A DNA stretch of 64,000 nucleotides. Source: Symsagittifera roscoffensis (lineage: Eukaryota; Xenacoelomorpha; Acoela; Convolutidae). The notes below the pieces were generated by a model, which was given only the letters and a program-made list of their open reading frames with translations, ran no database searches and was not told the origin of the DNA. The DNA lies in assembly GCF_963678635.1 (NCBI RefSeq), contig NC_087068.1, forward strand, positions 31,684,318-31,748,317, in the 5' to 3' direction. Of the stretch, positions 42,250 through 52,807 are shown one piece after another. Position 1 is the stretch's first letter, and every line of letters starts with the position of its first letter. Both the position numbers and the translations under genes were made by a program.

Positions 42250-43143
42250 TAAGGCCAACATATAACTGTCAAAAATTTATTTCATACTAGATTTCATGTG
42301 CGTTTGTTTTGTAGTTCACAAGCGTTTTTGTTTGCAGTTCATATCCATTATATGGTCTGACACGAAATTTGCTACTTTATCGTTTGATTTCAATAAATGT
42401 TTCTTTATTTTGTTGCAAAGCTCCGCTTCTTTTTTAGAAATAAAATTCTCTAAATAGCCAAAATCAGGACAACTGTGAAATTTCAAGTCGAAAGCATAAA
42501 ATCATTAAACTGGGAATTATTTTGATAGTGCTTCCTTGCTGAGCTATCAAATTGAATACTACGATAGTAAGCTCTTCTTATCTATGAAGAGGTTTCAATC
42601 ATCAATTTGTAAAATATCACTTAACGCGTTTTACTGATCAAAAGTGAAAGTAAAAGGACAAAAATGTTTCTTTCCGTATATAGCTTCCCTCATCTACAGT
42701 TTGCCTCTATATGTTGCCATCAAATAAAAACACAAGAATACTTTTGATGGATCTTGTTAACTATTTCCCCACTTTTAATAGATAAGAAGAGCTTACTATC
42801 GTAGTATTCAATTTGATAGCTCAGTAAGGAAGCATTATCGAAATGATTCCCAGTTTAATGATTTTATGCTTTCGACTTGAAATTTCACAGTTGTCCTGAT
42901 TTCGGTTATTTAGAGAATTTTGTTTCTAAAAAATAAGAAGCAGAGCTTTGCAACAAAATAAAGCAACATTTATTGAAATCAAACGATAAAATAGCTATTT
43001 CGTGTCATAATCATATAATGGATATTAACTGCAAATAAAAACGCTCGTGAACTACAAAACAAACGCACATGAAATCTAGTATGAAATAAATTTTTGACCG
43101 TTATATGCTGGCCTGAAATTTTTTGACCGATATATGCTGGCCT
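42250..43143. mobile_element. Foldback element 3
   Basis: The left arm (42250-42600) is matched in reverse complement by the right arm (42775-43130), about 350 bp each with few differences. They share CTTACTATCGTAGTATTCAA, TTCAAGTCGAAAGCATAAAA and GCGTTTGTTTTGTAGTTCAC. The spacer is about 175 bp. Ends are AGGCCAACATATAACTGTCA and TTTTTGACCGTTATATGCTG-GCCTG, and the right end repeats its last 30 bases. Confidence 0.85.
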
Positions 43144-44185
43144 GGTAAAAAAAACAGTTATTGCTTCTTAATCGGCAATTTATCTGCAAAGAAATGAACA
43201 AATTTTCAAAAATAATTCCAAGTTTCGATAAAAACCGTTTTGAAATGTTTGGTTTTTCGTCTAGGTTCGAGCGAACAAAAATTTTTTGTCTAATTTGTAA
43301 TAGGCTTATAATGGTTTGTTTTATGATTACCTGGAACAAATTTAGTTTTAAAACATAGTTTGCTCAAGTGAAATTACCTATCAAAATATATTTTATCGCC
43401 TTCTTGGGAAAAAGTTTTAAGAACGAAAAAAGTTTTCCTGCAAATAATTATTCTTTGAAGTTTTTTTTCTTCATTTTTTATACGTATGTTATGTGAAAAA
43501 CTGTTATCTAGAGCACTTAATTTAATTTTACTATCAAATTTCTAACTTACTTTTAGATTTTAGCTTTACATCAAAACAAAGACTATGCAATTTGAAAAAA
43601 AAAACTTTTAACTTTTCTTGTAGTTTTTAAACTATATGGTCGAAACATTCTATACTATTGGCGAAACAACTGATTATCCTTGATTTCTTTTGGATTTCAT
43701 TCTGAGTTTTTGTTTTGAAATCAAGGGTTGATTGCTCATTATCAAGCAACGTAAATGAACAATTTACAAGTTTTTACACAGAGGCCAAGCTGCTCTTCGC
43801 AAACACAAGCAAAGAAAATGCACAAAAGAGCTCTAAACAGGCTAGACAAAGTAAAATAAGGATAAAATTAAAAAACACCTTGAAAAAAATTTATAGACAA
43901 AAAGTATCACATGTTGTCCATGACCGCTTTTAATTTTACTAATACTAGCCACCAATAAAACAGCTACAGTTTCTATCAAACTGCCGATGTTATGCAGCAA
44001 AAACTCTGCCAAAAATAATTGAAAAATTCCGGATTTAAATATTCGACCTGTTAATTAGGAAAATCACGTCCTCGCATCTGTGCGACTGTAGCTTGGAAGT
44101 AAACAAGCGCCGCAGCTAATCATGCAATGTACTGACACGGAAATGCTTAATTTTCAAAAATTTCAAAAAATGTACTTTAGATTAC
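43144..44185. other. Intergenic, no supported gene
   Basis: AT-rich; small Lys/Asn/Phe-rich frames (43161-43358, 43715-43933) have no family features. Confidence 0.4.
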
Positions 44186-44189
44186 ACGC

Positions 44190-44520
44190 TATTGTTTCTC
44201 TGCTTAAGTAGAGAATTAACCGCTTGTTAAAAAAAGAAAACAATTACTCGCTCTTCAATTGAAACTTTCATCTCAGATTTGGCTGGGTAGTTTTCGAAAA
44301 AAGAAATGAAAGAGATTCCAAAAACCGATAAAAAAATTGACATTTCCTAAATCCATAAACTTTGCTTTACTTAAGCATGGGAATAGCCTCTGCTTTCCAT
44401 GCCCGAATTTTTTAGATTGAAAAATTACGCACCAAGATTTGTTAGATTGAACTTTTATTATTAGATTTAGCAAGTAGTTTCCGAGAAAAGTGATCCCATT
44501 TCTAAACAAAAACAGTCAAA
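44190..44520. repeat. Degenerate ~165-bp repeat family, two units
   Basis: It shares GCTTAAG(T/C), CTTTCATCTCAGATTTGGC, GGGTAGTTTTCGA and AAATCCATAA with units at 53.2-54.0 and 61-62 kb. Confidence 0.6.
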
Positions 44521-44611
44521 ATTTCAAAAGGAATTTTTTCCGAGGTTCATATTAGCTTTTCTACAAAAAATACGGCGAAACAGATTACGCAGGGAAAAAT
44601 TTAGCGCTATG

Positions 44612-44796
44612 TTAGTTTTTAATTAACTCAACATCAGAACCAGCAGTTAACTTTTTGAAAAAAAAACTTTGCAAAAACGGCTCAACTTTCGAAAATTACA
44701 CATTTTCTAAGGCCACTTTTGCAAACCAAAATTAGATCTGAAATAGATGTTTTCAGATCTGAAATAACCAAGAAAAACAAAAATTCCGACCTGAAA
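44612..44796. repeat. Remnant of an extra duplication unit (copy 0)
   Basis: Nearly identical to 45488-45670 and 48847-49030 (AATTAACTCAACATCAGAAC..AAATTCCGACC). It joins copy 1 at the shared AATTTCATTAT, consistent with a deletion that removed the rest of an additional unit. Confidence 0.75.
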
Positions 44797-45063
44797 TTTC
44801 ATTATAACTGTTTGTGTTAGAAACCCCTTTTTACTCACAGAGGTGTATTTTGATGCCAACTTAGCATGCAAACGAATCAAAACTCTAAAGTATGCAAGTC
44901 GGAAATTTGCACAATTAACAAAAAGTAAGCTACCAACTATACGGGGCCTAGGAAATTAGAAAATCAAATTAAACGACAGTAAAAAACATAATTTAGACGA
45001 TAGCTCTTTGTGAATTTACTCGATAAGAACTGGGCCAACAAAACTTTTTTAATTAGATTTGAG

Positions 45064-45200
45064 TATATGAACGCCAGAACTCACAAAAAAGAGTATATGA
45101 TCACAGAATAGATAAAAAAAATTTCTTTTAAGATAATATTTATCTTAAAAGAAAAATTTTGATCAATTCTGTGATCATATAAAGATAATTAATAAACATT
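45064..45200. repeat. AT-rich hairpin in the duplicated MMAB intron
   Basis: ATATGATCACAGAAT..TTTCTTTTAAGATAA and its complement meet at about 45140. It is also present at 48424-48560 but absent from the intron copy at 51507-51990, which has GAAGTTACCCTT there instead. Confidence 0.7.
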
Positions 45201-45698
45201 AAATCGAAAAAGTATATTACATTTTTGAAATGCATTAAATATACAGCTGTATAATTAATAATCTGATTTGTGGTTGGACAACTAGTATTTACTCAATCAA
45301 AAGTTAAATGAAGTGTAAACAAAATTCGTCAAAACAAATTTCACGCAGTTTGCATGCAATTTATTGTCCAAACTCCGTTATTTTCTGATCCCCTAATTTG
45401 CTTAGCGTCTAATTTCCTAAACCCCCAACTATATCTCAATTTAAACAGTTGCACGAAAAACAGTAATTAGTAGTTTAAAAACAGTAGTTTTTAATTAACT
45501 CAACATCAGAACCAGCAGTTAACTTTTTGAAAAAAAAACTTTGCAAAAACGGCTCAACTTTCGAAAATTACCTATTTTCTAAGGCCACTTTTGCAAACCG
45601 AAATTAGATCTGAAATAGATGTTTTCAGATCTGAAATAACCAAGAAAAACAAAAATTCCGACCTGAAATTAGATCTGAAATAACCAATCCTTTAAGTA

Positions 45699-46414
45699 CA
45701 GTGCTGATTTAAATTATCCGGACAAAACGAACATAACTTGAATTTTCAAACGCGTTTTTCTCAAATTGGGTTAAGATTAGACAAAAAGTGAAGAGAACAA
45801 AATTTGCTCAGAATTTCACCAGAATTAATATGGTGCTATTTTTTCTCCGAAATTCTCAACAAAAATTGTACCCCAAAAATGGGTCATTTTGGCTTTTTTC
45901 AATTAATCAAAAATTACGCTGGAATAATTTGTTAATTGATAAAAAAATTATATCACAGGAAGCCTCTTACGCAGCTCAACAATGTTTAAAAGGGCTTAAT
46001 TCTCCAAAAACCAGTATAAGAGAAAAAAAAATTTCACTTGATAGTCAATAAATAATATTTTTACTTTATAAAACCCAGAATCTCTGTTTAAAATTAAATT
46101 TTCAACAATTTGCGCAACCCTTATTAAACATTGTTGAGCTGCATAAGAGGCTTCCTGTGATATAGTTTTCGTATCAATTAACAAAGTAGTTTCAGCGTAA
46201 TTCTTGATTAATTGAAAAAAGCCAAATTGACTCATTTTTGGGGTAAAATTTTTATTCGACTTTCGGAGAAAAAATGGCACCATATTAATTCTGGTGAAAT
46301 TCTAAGCAACTTTTGTTCTCTTCACTTTTTGTCTAATGTTAACCCAATTTGAGAAAAACGCGTTTGGAAATTCAAGTTTTGTTCGTTTTGTCCGGATAAT
46401 TTAAATCAGCACTG
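45699..46414. mobile_element. Pogo-like palindromic MITE, copy 1
   Basis: 716 bp with ends CAGTGCTGATTTAAATTATC and its complement, flanked by TA on both sides (45697-45698, 46415-46416). The TA target and CAGTGCTG..TCCGGAC ends suggest a Tc1/mariner/pogo-type MITE. The arms are about 320 bp and similar almost to the middle. Both arms are open over about 85 codons in matching frames. Confidence 0.75.
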
Positions 46415-46429
46415 TATCCAGGCGTTATT

Positions 46430-47100
46430 TAACCATTTCACAACCTTTTTCAGATCTGAATTAGACCTCTACTTTTGATATTCTATTGTCCCTTTCGAAA
46501 ATGGATAATTTCGTTGAAAAGAAAACTCCACCCTCAACTACTCCATTTACAACTAACTTTTTCCCCAAGAGTGCCGAATATGTACCGTACAAAAACCCCC
46601 TCCCCCCCCCCCCCCCCCAAAAAAAACTATGGGAACATTTTTAAATTAACGTTTTGAGTGAAATGCATATTTTGTACATGGCTAATTTTCAGAATCAACA
46701 CATGGCTCGGCGGGGAAAACTCAAGGTAGAGCTTAGTTGGTGTGAGGGGGTACTGCTCGGTTGTTGATCCAGAGTGTCGGCGTCGCTATGTTCTACTTGG
46801 AAGTTATTGTATGAATTATTTGGTCAATATGATATCTGGCAGCATAACTAACGCGGACGGACGACCCTCCCCCCGCATCAAATTGACTTTTATTCAATCG
46901 TGATTCGTGATGTACTAAATTCCTCAAATGAAAACGCCAGTTAATAATTTGAATTAAAATATAGTTTGCTCCAGTCTGTTATGATCATCTACACTTAATT
47001 CATGTTTTTCAGTTCCGGATTATTAACTGACTTCCTCTTCCTTTTTGGTTTAGTCCAGTGAGTCTGTATCGGTTAGTGCTTCATAGATATTTCCAAACTT
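46430..47100. other. Spacer of duplication unit, poly-C tract, no gene
   Basis: A run of about 17 C (46602-46618) is shorter in copy 2 (about 9). A GC-richer stretch at 46690-46860 has no supported coding frame. Confidence 0.45.
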
Positions 47101-47102
47101 GT

Positions 47103-47423
47103 TCAAGGTCCCCAGTTGACGTGCTTCTTGTGGAAGTAGGGCATGTAGATGCCCATGGATCCAATATGGTACACTATATTGGGTACCAGGAAGAACGCCA
47201 GAACCACATTGTACCCAATTTTATTCTGGAAAGGAGTGGCTCGTCGCCAGTCATTGCTCCAGCCCTCTAGTAGTTCAGCCCTGGAGTATGTCACTACTTT
47301 TTTGCCAGGCACCCTGGATAGGAACACTTTGGCAGATGCTGGCAGACTGGACTCTGAAGACATGGCCCTGGTGGGCAGTCTGGAGAGCCGCACGAGATTC
47401 CGTGCCACCATGTTTTGCAACAT
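47103..47423 (-). CDS. Small mitochondrial-type single-helix membrane protein, copy 1
   Basis: An intronless 106-codon frame encodes the same protein as at 50453-50773. The N-terminus is Arg-rich and acid-free (MLQNMVARNLVRLSRLPTRA), typical of a mitochondrial presequence. One hydrophobic helix follows (YNVVLAFFLVPNIVYHIGSM) and the tail is YFHKKHVNWGP. The size and layout are those of an accessory subunit of complex I, III or IV; TPFQNK before the helix faintly recalls COX7C, but this is not firm enough to name. The copies are identical, so either may be functional. ATTTTAG lies 6 nt before the ATG. Confidence 0.7.
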   Translation of the reverse strand: MLQNMVARNLVRLSRLPTRAMSSESSLPASAKVFLSRVPGKKVVTYSRAELLEGWSNDWRRATPFQNKIGYNVVLAFFLVPNIVYHIGSMGIYMPYFHKKHVNWGP

Positions 47424-47429
47424 TTCAAT

Positions 47430-47435
47430 CTAAAA
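47430..47435 (-). promoter_or_regulatory. Splice acceptor next to start codon (membrane protein copy 1)
   Basis: TTTTAG followed by ATTGAA and the ATG. Confidence 0.5.
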
Positions 47436-47687
47436 TCACACATCCTTTCAAAATAGTTTCCAAATATTCAACATAAATACACATTCAATACATTTGCCCC
47501 ACTAGCACGCAAACTGACCATTAGTTTTATAAAGACTTCAGAGAATACAAACAGGGATAATTTATTTGTAAAATAAATATTTAAATTCAAATACATTTCT
47601 AAACATTTTTTATGACAAGATGCTCGAAATGATCGAGTTTGTTTCCAAAACTAGCAACAAACTGTCAAAAAGATCACTTTTCAGAAT

Positions 47688-48065
47688 CTATTTCACTCTT
47701 GACGACTGATAAACGTCATCTTCGATTCCCGATTTGAAGGACGCGTACCTCGCTACCGTGAACAAATAGTCCGACAGCCTATTCAAATACTTCAGCACTG
47801 TTGCATCTATTTTAGGCTCAATCTCTAGACACCTTCGCTCTGTGCGTCTGCAAATGGTCCTCGCAACGTGGATATTACTGCTTGGAATTCCACCACCCGG
47901 GATAATAAAAGATTTTAACTCCGGGAGTTTGACTGTTAAAGTGTCAATTGACCTCTCGAGATTTTCAACTTCAGTGGTGTCTATCTTCACGTTCGGACTT
48001 TTAGGAGGCAACGTAGCTATAATGGATCCAATATCTTGCAAGCGACATTGAACTGAATGTAATTC
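47688..48065 (-). CDS. Duplicate MMAB terminal exon, no exon 1 of its own
   Basis: The same 125 codons and acceptor (TTTCTAG then GAATTACATTC) as the MMAB exon at 51038-51415. No exon 1 lies in this unit. It is either inert or an alternative last exon for the MMAB exon 1 at 52.0-52.3 kb, which would give the same protein with a different 3' end. Confidence 0.75.
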   Translation of the reverse strand, partial: ELHSVQCRLQDIGSIIATLPPKSPNVKIDTTEVENLERSIDTLTVKLPELKSFIIPGGGIPSSNIHVARTICRRTERRCLEIEPKIDATVLKYLNRLSDYLFTVARYASFKSGIEDDVYQSSRVK

Positions 48066-49054
48066 CTAGAAACGACATAGATAACAATCACTTTCTCGCA
48101 CTGTATCTAAGTTTTGAGTAAGTTGCCAAAATTTTGCAATTTTTCAAAAAAAGTAATTTCATTATAACTGTTTGTGTTAGAAACCCCTTTTTACTCACAG
48201 AGGTGTATTTTGATGCCAACTTAGCATGCAAACGAATCAAAACTCTAAAGTATGCAAGTCGGAAATTTGCACAATTAACAAAAAGTAAGCTACCAACTAT
48301 ACGGGGCCTAGGAAATTAGAAAATCAAATTAAACGACAGTAAAAAACATAATTTAGACGATAACTCTTTGTGAATTTACTCGATAAGAACTGGGCCAACA
48401 AAACTTTTTTAATTAGACTTGAGTATATGAACGCCAGAACTCATAAAAAAGAGTATATGATCACAGAATAGATAAAAAAAATTTCTTTTAAGATAATAAT
48501 TATCTTAAAAGAAAAATTTTGATCAATTCTGCGATCATATAAAGATAATTAATAAACATTAAATCGAAAAAGTATATTACATTTTTGAAATGCATTAAAT
48601 ATACAGCTGTATAATTAATAATCTGATTTGTGGTTGGACAACTAGTATTTACTCAATCAAAAGTTAAATGAAGTGTAAACAAAATTCGTCAAAACAAATT
48701 TCACGCAGTTTGCATGCAATTTATTGTCCAAACTCCGTTATTTTCTGATCCCCTAATTTGCTTAGCGTCTAATTTCCTAAACCCCCAACTATATCTCAAT
48801 TTAAACAGTTGCACGAAAAACAGTAATTAGTAGTTTAAAAACAGTAGTTTTTAATTAACTCAACATCAGAACCAGCAGTTAACTTTTTGAAAAAAAAACT
48901 TTGCAAAAACGGCTCAACTTTCGAAAATTACACATTTTCTAAGGCGACTTTTGCAAACCGAAATTAGATCTGAAATAGATGTTTTCAGATCTGAAATAAC
49001 CAAGAAAAACAAAAATTCCGACCCGAAATTAGATCTGAAATAACCAATCCTTTG

Positions 49055-49769
49055 TCCGGATTTAAATTATCCGGACAAAACGAACATAACTTGAATTTTC
49101 AAACGCGTTTTTCTCAAATTGGGTTAAGATTAGACAAAAAGTGAAGAGAACAAAATTTGCTCAGAATTTCACCAGAATTAATATGGTGCTATTTTTTCTC
49201 CGAAATTCTCAACAAAAATTGTACCCCAAAAAAGGGTCATTTTGGCTTTTTTCAATTAATCAAAAATTACGCTGGAACTATTTTGTTAATTGATAAAAAA
49301 ATTATATCACAGGAAGCCTCTTACGCAGCTCAACAATGTTTAAAAGGGGTTAATTCTCCAAAAACCAGTATAAGAGAAAAAAAAATTTCACTTGATAGTC
49401 AATAAATAATATTTTTACTTTATAAAACCCAGAATCTCTGTTTAAAATTAAATTTTCAACAATTTGCGCAACCCTTATTAAACATTGTTGAGCTGCATAA
49501 GAGGCTTCCTGTGATATAGTTTTCGTATCAATTAACAAAGTAGTTTCAGCGTAATTCTTGATTAATTGAAAAAAGCCAAATTGACTCATTTTTGGGGTAA
49601 AATTTTTATTACGACTTTCGGAGAAAAAATGGCACCATATTAATTCTGGTGAAATTCTAAGCAACTTTTGTTCTCTTCACTTTTTGTCTAATGTTAACCC
49701 AATTTGAGAAAAACGCGTTTGGAAATTCAAGTTTTGTTCGTTTTGTCCGGATAATTTAAATCAGCACTG
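49055..49769. mobile_element. Pogo-like palindromic MITE, copy 2 with altered left end
   Basis: Same element as 45699-46414. The right end CAGCACTG-TA is intact, but the left terminal bases are replaced by TGTCCGGA, the complement of the TCCGGACA a few bases inward. Confidence 0.75.
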
Positions 49770-50452
49770 TATCCAGGGGTTATTTAACCATTTCACGACC
49801 TTTTTCAGATCTGAATTAGACCTCTACTTTTGATATGCTATTGTCCCTTTCGAAAATGGATAATTTCGTTGAAAAGAAAACTCCACCCTCAACTACTCCA
49901 TTTACAACAAACTTTTTCCCCAAGAGTGCCGAATATGTACCGTACAAAAACCCCCTCCCCCCCCCCAAAAAAAAAACTATGGGAACATTTTTAAATTAAC
50001 GTTTTGAGTGAAATGCATATTTTGTACATGGCTAATTTTCAGAATCAACACATGGCTCGGCGGGGAAAACTCAAGGTAGAACTTAGTTGGTGTGAGGGGG
50101 TACTGCTCGGTTGTTGATCCAGAGTGTCGGCGTCGCTATGTTCTACTTGGAAGTTATTGTATGAATTATTTGGTCAATATGATATCTGGCAGCATAACTA
50201 ACGCGGACGGACGACCCTCCCCCCGCATCAAATTGACTTTTATTCAATCGTGATTCGTGATGTACTAAATTCCTCAAATGAAAACGCCAGTTAATAATTT
50301 GAATTAAAATATAGTTTGCTCCAGTCTGTTATGATCATCTACACTTAATTCATGTTTTTCAGTTCCGGATTATTAACTGACTTCCTCTTCCTTTTTGGTT
50401 TAGTCCAGTGAGTCTGTATCGGTTAGTGCTTCATAGATATTTCCAAACTTGT

Positions 50453-50773
50453 TCAAGGTCCCCAGTTGACGTGCTTCTTGTGGAAGTAGGGCATGTAGAT
50501 GCCCATGGATCCAATATGGTACACTATATTGGGTACCAGGAAGAACGCCAGAACCACATTGTACCCAATTTTATTCTGGAAAGGAGTGGCTCGTCGCCAG
50601 TCATTGCTCCAGCCCTCTAGTAGTTCAGCCCTGGAGTATGTCACTACTTTTTTGCCAGGCACCCTGGATAGGAACACTTTGGCAGATGCTGGCAGACTGG
50701 ACTCTGAAGACATGGCCCTGGTGGGCAGTCTGGAGAGCCGCACGAGATTCCGTGCCACCATGTTTTGCAACAT
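50453..50773 (-). CDS. Small mitochondrial-type single-helix membrane protein, copy 2
   Basis: Identical protein to 47103-47423: Arg-rich presequence-like start, a middle segment PGKKVVTYSRAELLEGWSND, one transmembrane helix and a short basic tail ending HVNWGP. It lies 264 bp downstream of the MMAB stop on the same strand, with an acceptor-like ATTTTAG 6 nt before the ATG. Together with UQCRQ and MMAB it forms a compact run of mitochondrial genes. The family was not identified; an inner-membrane respiratory subunit is the best guess. Confidence 0.75.
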   Translation of the reverse strand: MLQNMVARNLVRLSRLPTRAMSSESSLPASAKVFLSRVPGKKVVTYSRAELLEGWSNDWRRATPFQNKIGYNVVLAFFLVPNIVYHIGSMGIYMPYFHKKHVNWGP

Positions 50774-50779
50774 TTCAAT

Positions 50780-50785
50780 CTAAAA
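50780..50785 (-). promoter_or_regulatory. Splice acceptor next to start codon (membrane protein copy 2)
   Basis: TTTTAG, then ATTGAA and ATG; same as copy 1. Confidence 0.5.
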
Positions 50786-51037
50786 TCACACATCCTTTCA
50801 AAATAGTTTCCAAATATTCAACATAAATACACATTCAATACATTTGCCCCACTAGCACGCAAACTGACCATTAGTTTTATAAAGACTTCAGAGAATACAA
50901 ACAGGGATAATTTATTTGTAAAATAAATATTTAAATTCAAATACATTTCTAAACATTTTTTATGACAAGATGCTCGAAATGATCGAGTTTGTTTCCAAAA
51001 CTAGCAACAAACTGTCAAAAAGATCACTTTTCAGAAT

Positions 51038-52308
51038 CTATTTCACTCTTGACGACTGATAAACGTCATCTTCGATTCCCGATTTGAAGGACGCGTACCT
51101 CGCTACCGTGAACAAATAGTCCGACAGCCTATTCAAATACTTCAGCACTGTTGCATCTATTTTAGGCTCAATCTCTAGACACCTTCGCTCTGTGCGTCTG
51201 CAAATGGTCCTCGCAACGTGGATATTACTGCTTGGAATTCCACCACCCGGGATAATAAAAGATTTTAACTCCGGGAGTTTGACTGTTAAAGTGTCAATTG
51301 ACCTCTCGAGATTTTCAACTTCAGTGGTGTCTATCTTCACGTTCGGACTTTTAGGAGGCAACGTAGCTATAATGGATCCAATATCTTGCAAGCGACATTG
51401 AACTGAATGTAATTCCTAGAAACGACATAGATAACAATCACTTTCTCGCACTATATCCAAAATTTGAGTAAGTTGCCAAAATTTTGCAATTTTTCAAAAA
51501 AAAGTAATTTCATTACAACTGTTTGTGTTAGAAACCCCTTTTTACTCACAGAGGTGTATTTTGATGCCAACTTAGCATGCAAACGAATCAAAACTCTAAA
51601 GTATGCAAGTCGGAAATTTGCACAATTAACAAAAAGTAAGCTACCAACTATACGGGGCCTAGGAAATTAGAAAATCAAATTAAACGACAGTAAAAAACAT
51701 AATTTAGACGATAGCTCTTTGTGAATTTACTCGATAAGAACTGGGCCAACAAAACTTTTTTAATTAGAGAAGTTACCCTTTAATAATCTGATTTGTGGTT
51801 GGACAACTAGTATTTACTCAATCAGAAGTTATATGAAGTCTAAACAAAATTCGTCTAAACAAATTTCACGCAGTTTGCATGCAAGTTATTGTCTAAATTC
51901 CGTTACTTTCTGATCGCCTAATTTGCTTATCGTCTAATTTCCTAAACCCCCAACTATATCTCAATTTAAATAGTTGCACGAAAAACACGAGCAATAATTA
52001 TCATACATTTAAACCTGCACAAAAATTTCACTACGCAATGATTGTGATTCTGCAGCATGTATTCTGCACATGCCAATCCAGCTCGAGAGTTCGTCAATGG
52101 ATCCCAACGCCTCGAATCTCCTGTCTGTCTTGAGAACACGTTCGCCTGAATACAGAGACGTCTTTCCTGCATCGCCCGTTTTTGTGTAGATTTTCATAGA
52201 CCTGTTCGAACTCCATGAGGGTTGTGCGGATACCATTAGAGACAACGATCTAAGCTTCAATCGTTCCGGTTTGCTAACAAAAAGGCACAAACTTCGACAA
52301 CCATTCAT
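51038..52308 (-). CDS. MMAB: Cob(I)alamin adenosyltransferase (MMAB, PduO type)
   Basis: Exon 1 (52308-52015) and exon 2 (51415-51038) join in phase (donor CAG|GTTTAA, acceptor TTTCTAG|GAA), giving 223 residues; human MMAB has 250. The mitochondrial enzyme transfers adenosyl from ATP to cobalamin, making the cofactor of methylmalonyl-CoA mutase. The N-terminus is basic (presequence-like), followed by the ATP-binding stretch [46 protein letters not shown], and the C-terminal signature [16 protein letters not shown] then [23 protein letters not shown] acceptor abuts the ATG. Exon 2 and part of the intron are duplicated to the left. AATAAA (complement) occurs about 120 nt after the stop. Confidence 0.93.
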
Positions 52309-52314
52309 CTGAAA
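52309..52314 (-). promoter_or_regulatory. Splice acceptor abutting MMAB start
   Basis: TTTCAG immediately followed by ATGAATGG. Confidence 0.55.
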
Positions 52315-52548
52315 CTTACAAACTATTCATCAGCTGTCAGAAATAATCATTAAAACTGCCGTTTATGTATCTTTCCTCTTGTATTGAGAAGTTTAGATTT
52401 GTTAAAAACAATATCTCTTCTAAAGTATATTCACAAGATTGTAGAGCTACCTGATGCACCAGTTTATTAGTAAACAGTAGTTCATTTAGTTAATCATTAA
52501 TTCTCAGTTGTCTTTTGTTTCACGTCCAATAAAACAGTTTCTATATGT

Positions 52549-52797
52549 CTACTCCTCATGCTCGAAATCTTTCGGGTTCTTTCTCTGTAATCTGGCGTGT
52601 TCGGCATTGGCCCAGACATAGATGGCGTAGCAAGCCAAGAGAGGAGGCAGCACAATATCTGCCTTGTACAGACAGCGCCTGACAGTGTTCTGAATCCCGT
52701 TTCCGATCAGCCCCTTCTTCCAGTTGACCTCTGTGGGTGCCAGCTGGTAGAACACTATGTGTCGCATGTGAGCCAGTCTTCCAAAACTCCTACCCAT
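52549..52797 (-). CDS. UQCRQ: Cytochrome bc1 complex subunit 8 (UQCRQ/QCR8)
   Basis: 82 residues from MGRSFGRLAHMRHIVFYQL to KNPKDFEHEE, the same length as human UQCRQ and matching its landmarks: MGR-FG-L--MRH at the start, G(I)-N--RR in the middle, a single membrane helix (LPPLLACYAIYVWANAE), and RKNP at the end. It is a small inner-membrane subunit of respiratory complex III that contacts cytochrome b. The frame is open 27 codons further upstream, but this Met is chosen from the family start and because TTTTCAG lies 10 nt before it. MMAB starts 240 bp downstream on the same strand. Confidence 0.92.
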   Translation of the reverse strand: MGRSFGRLAHMRHIVFYQLAPTEVNWKKGLIGNGIQNTVRRCLYKADIVLPPLLACYAIYVWANAEHARLQRKNPKDFEHEE

Positions 52798-52807
52798 TTC
52801 ACACTGT

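Larger units (their letters stand above)
44797..48155. repeat. Tandem segmental duplication, copy 1 (about 3.36 kb)
   Basis: It matches 48156-51506 nearly base for base (offset 3350-3360). The unit contains part of the MMAB intron, a pogo-like palindromic MITE, the small mitochondrial-type gene and the terminal MMAB exon. A third partial match, 51507 to about 51990, is the intron copy next to MMAB exon 1. Confidence 0.93.
48156..51506. repeat. Tandem segmental duplication, copy 2
   Basis: Collinear with 44797-48155, differing by scattered single bases, a shorter poly-C run near 49957 and an altered left end of the MITE. Confidence 0.93.

Noticed and set aside
46475-46657. 60-codon frame with Pro run
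   Set aside because: The prolines come from a poly-C tract whose length differs between the duplicated copies.
50408-50826. Plus-strand frames over the small membrane protein gene (70, 94 and 62 codons)
   Set aside because: They are antisense shadows; the minus-strand frame has the presequence, membrane helix, start context and operon-like spacing. The same holds for the copy at 47.1-47.5 kb.
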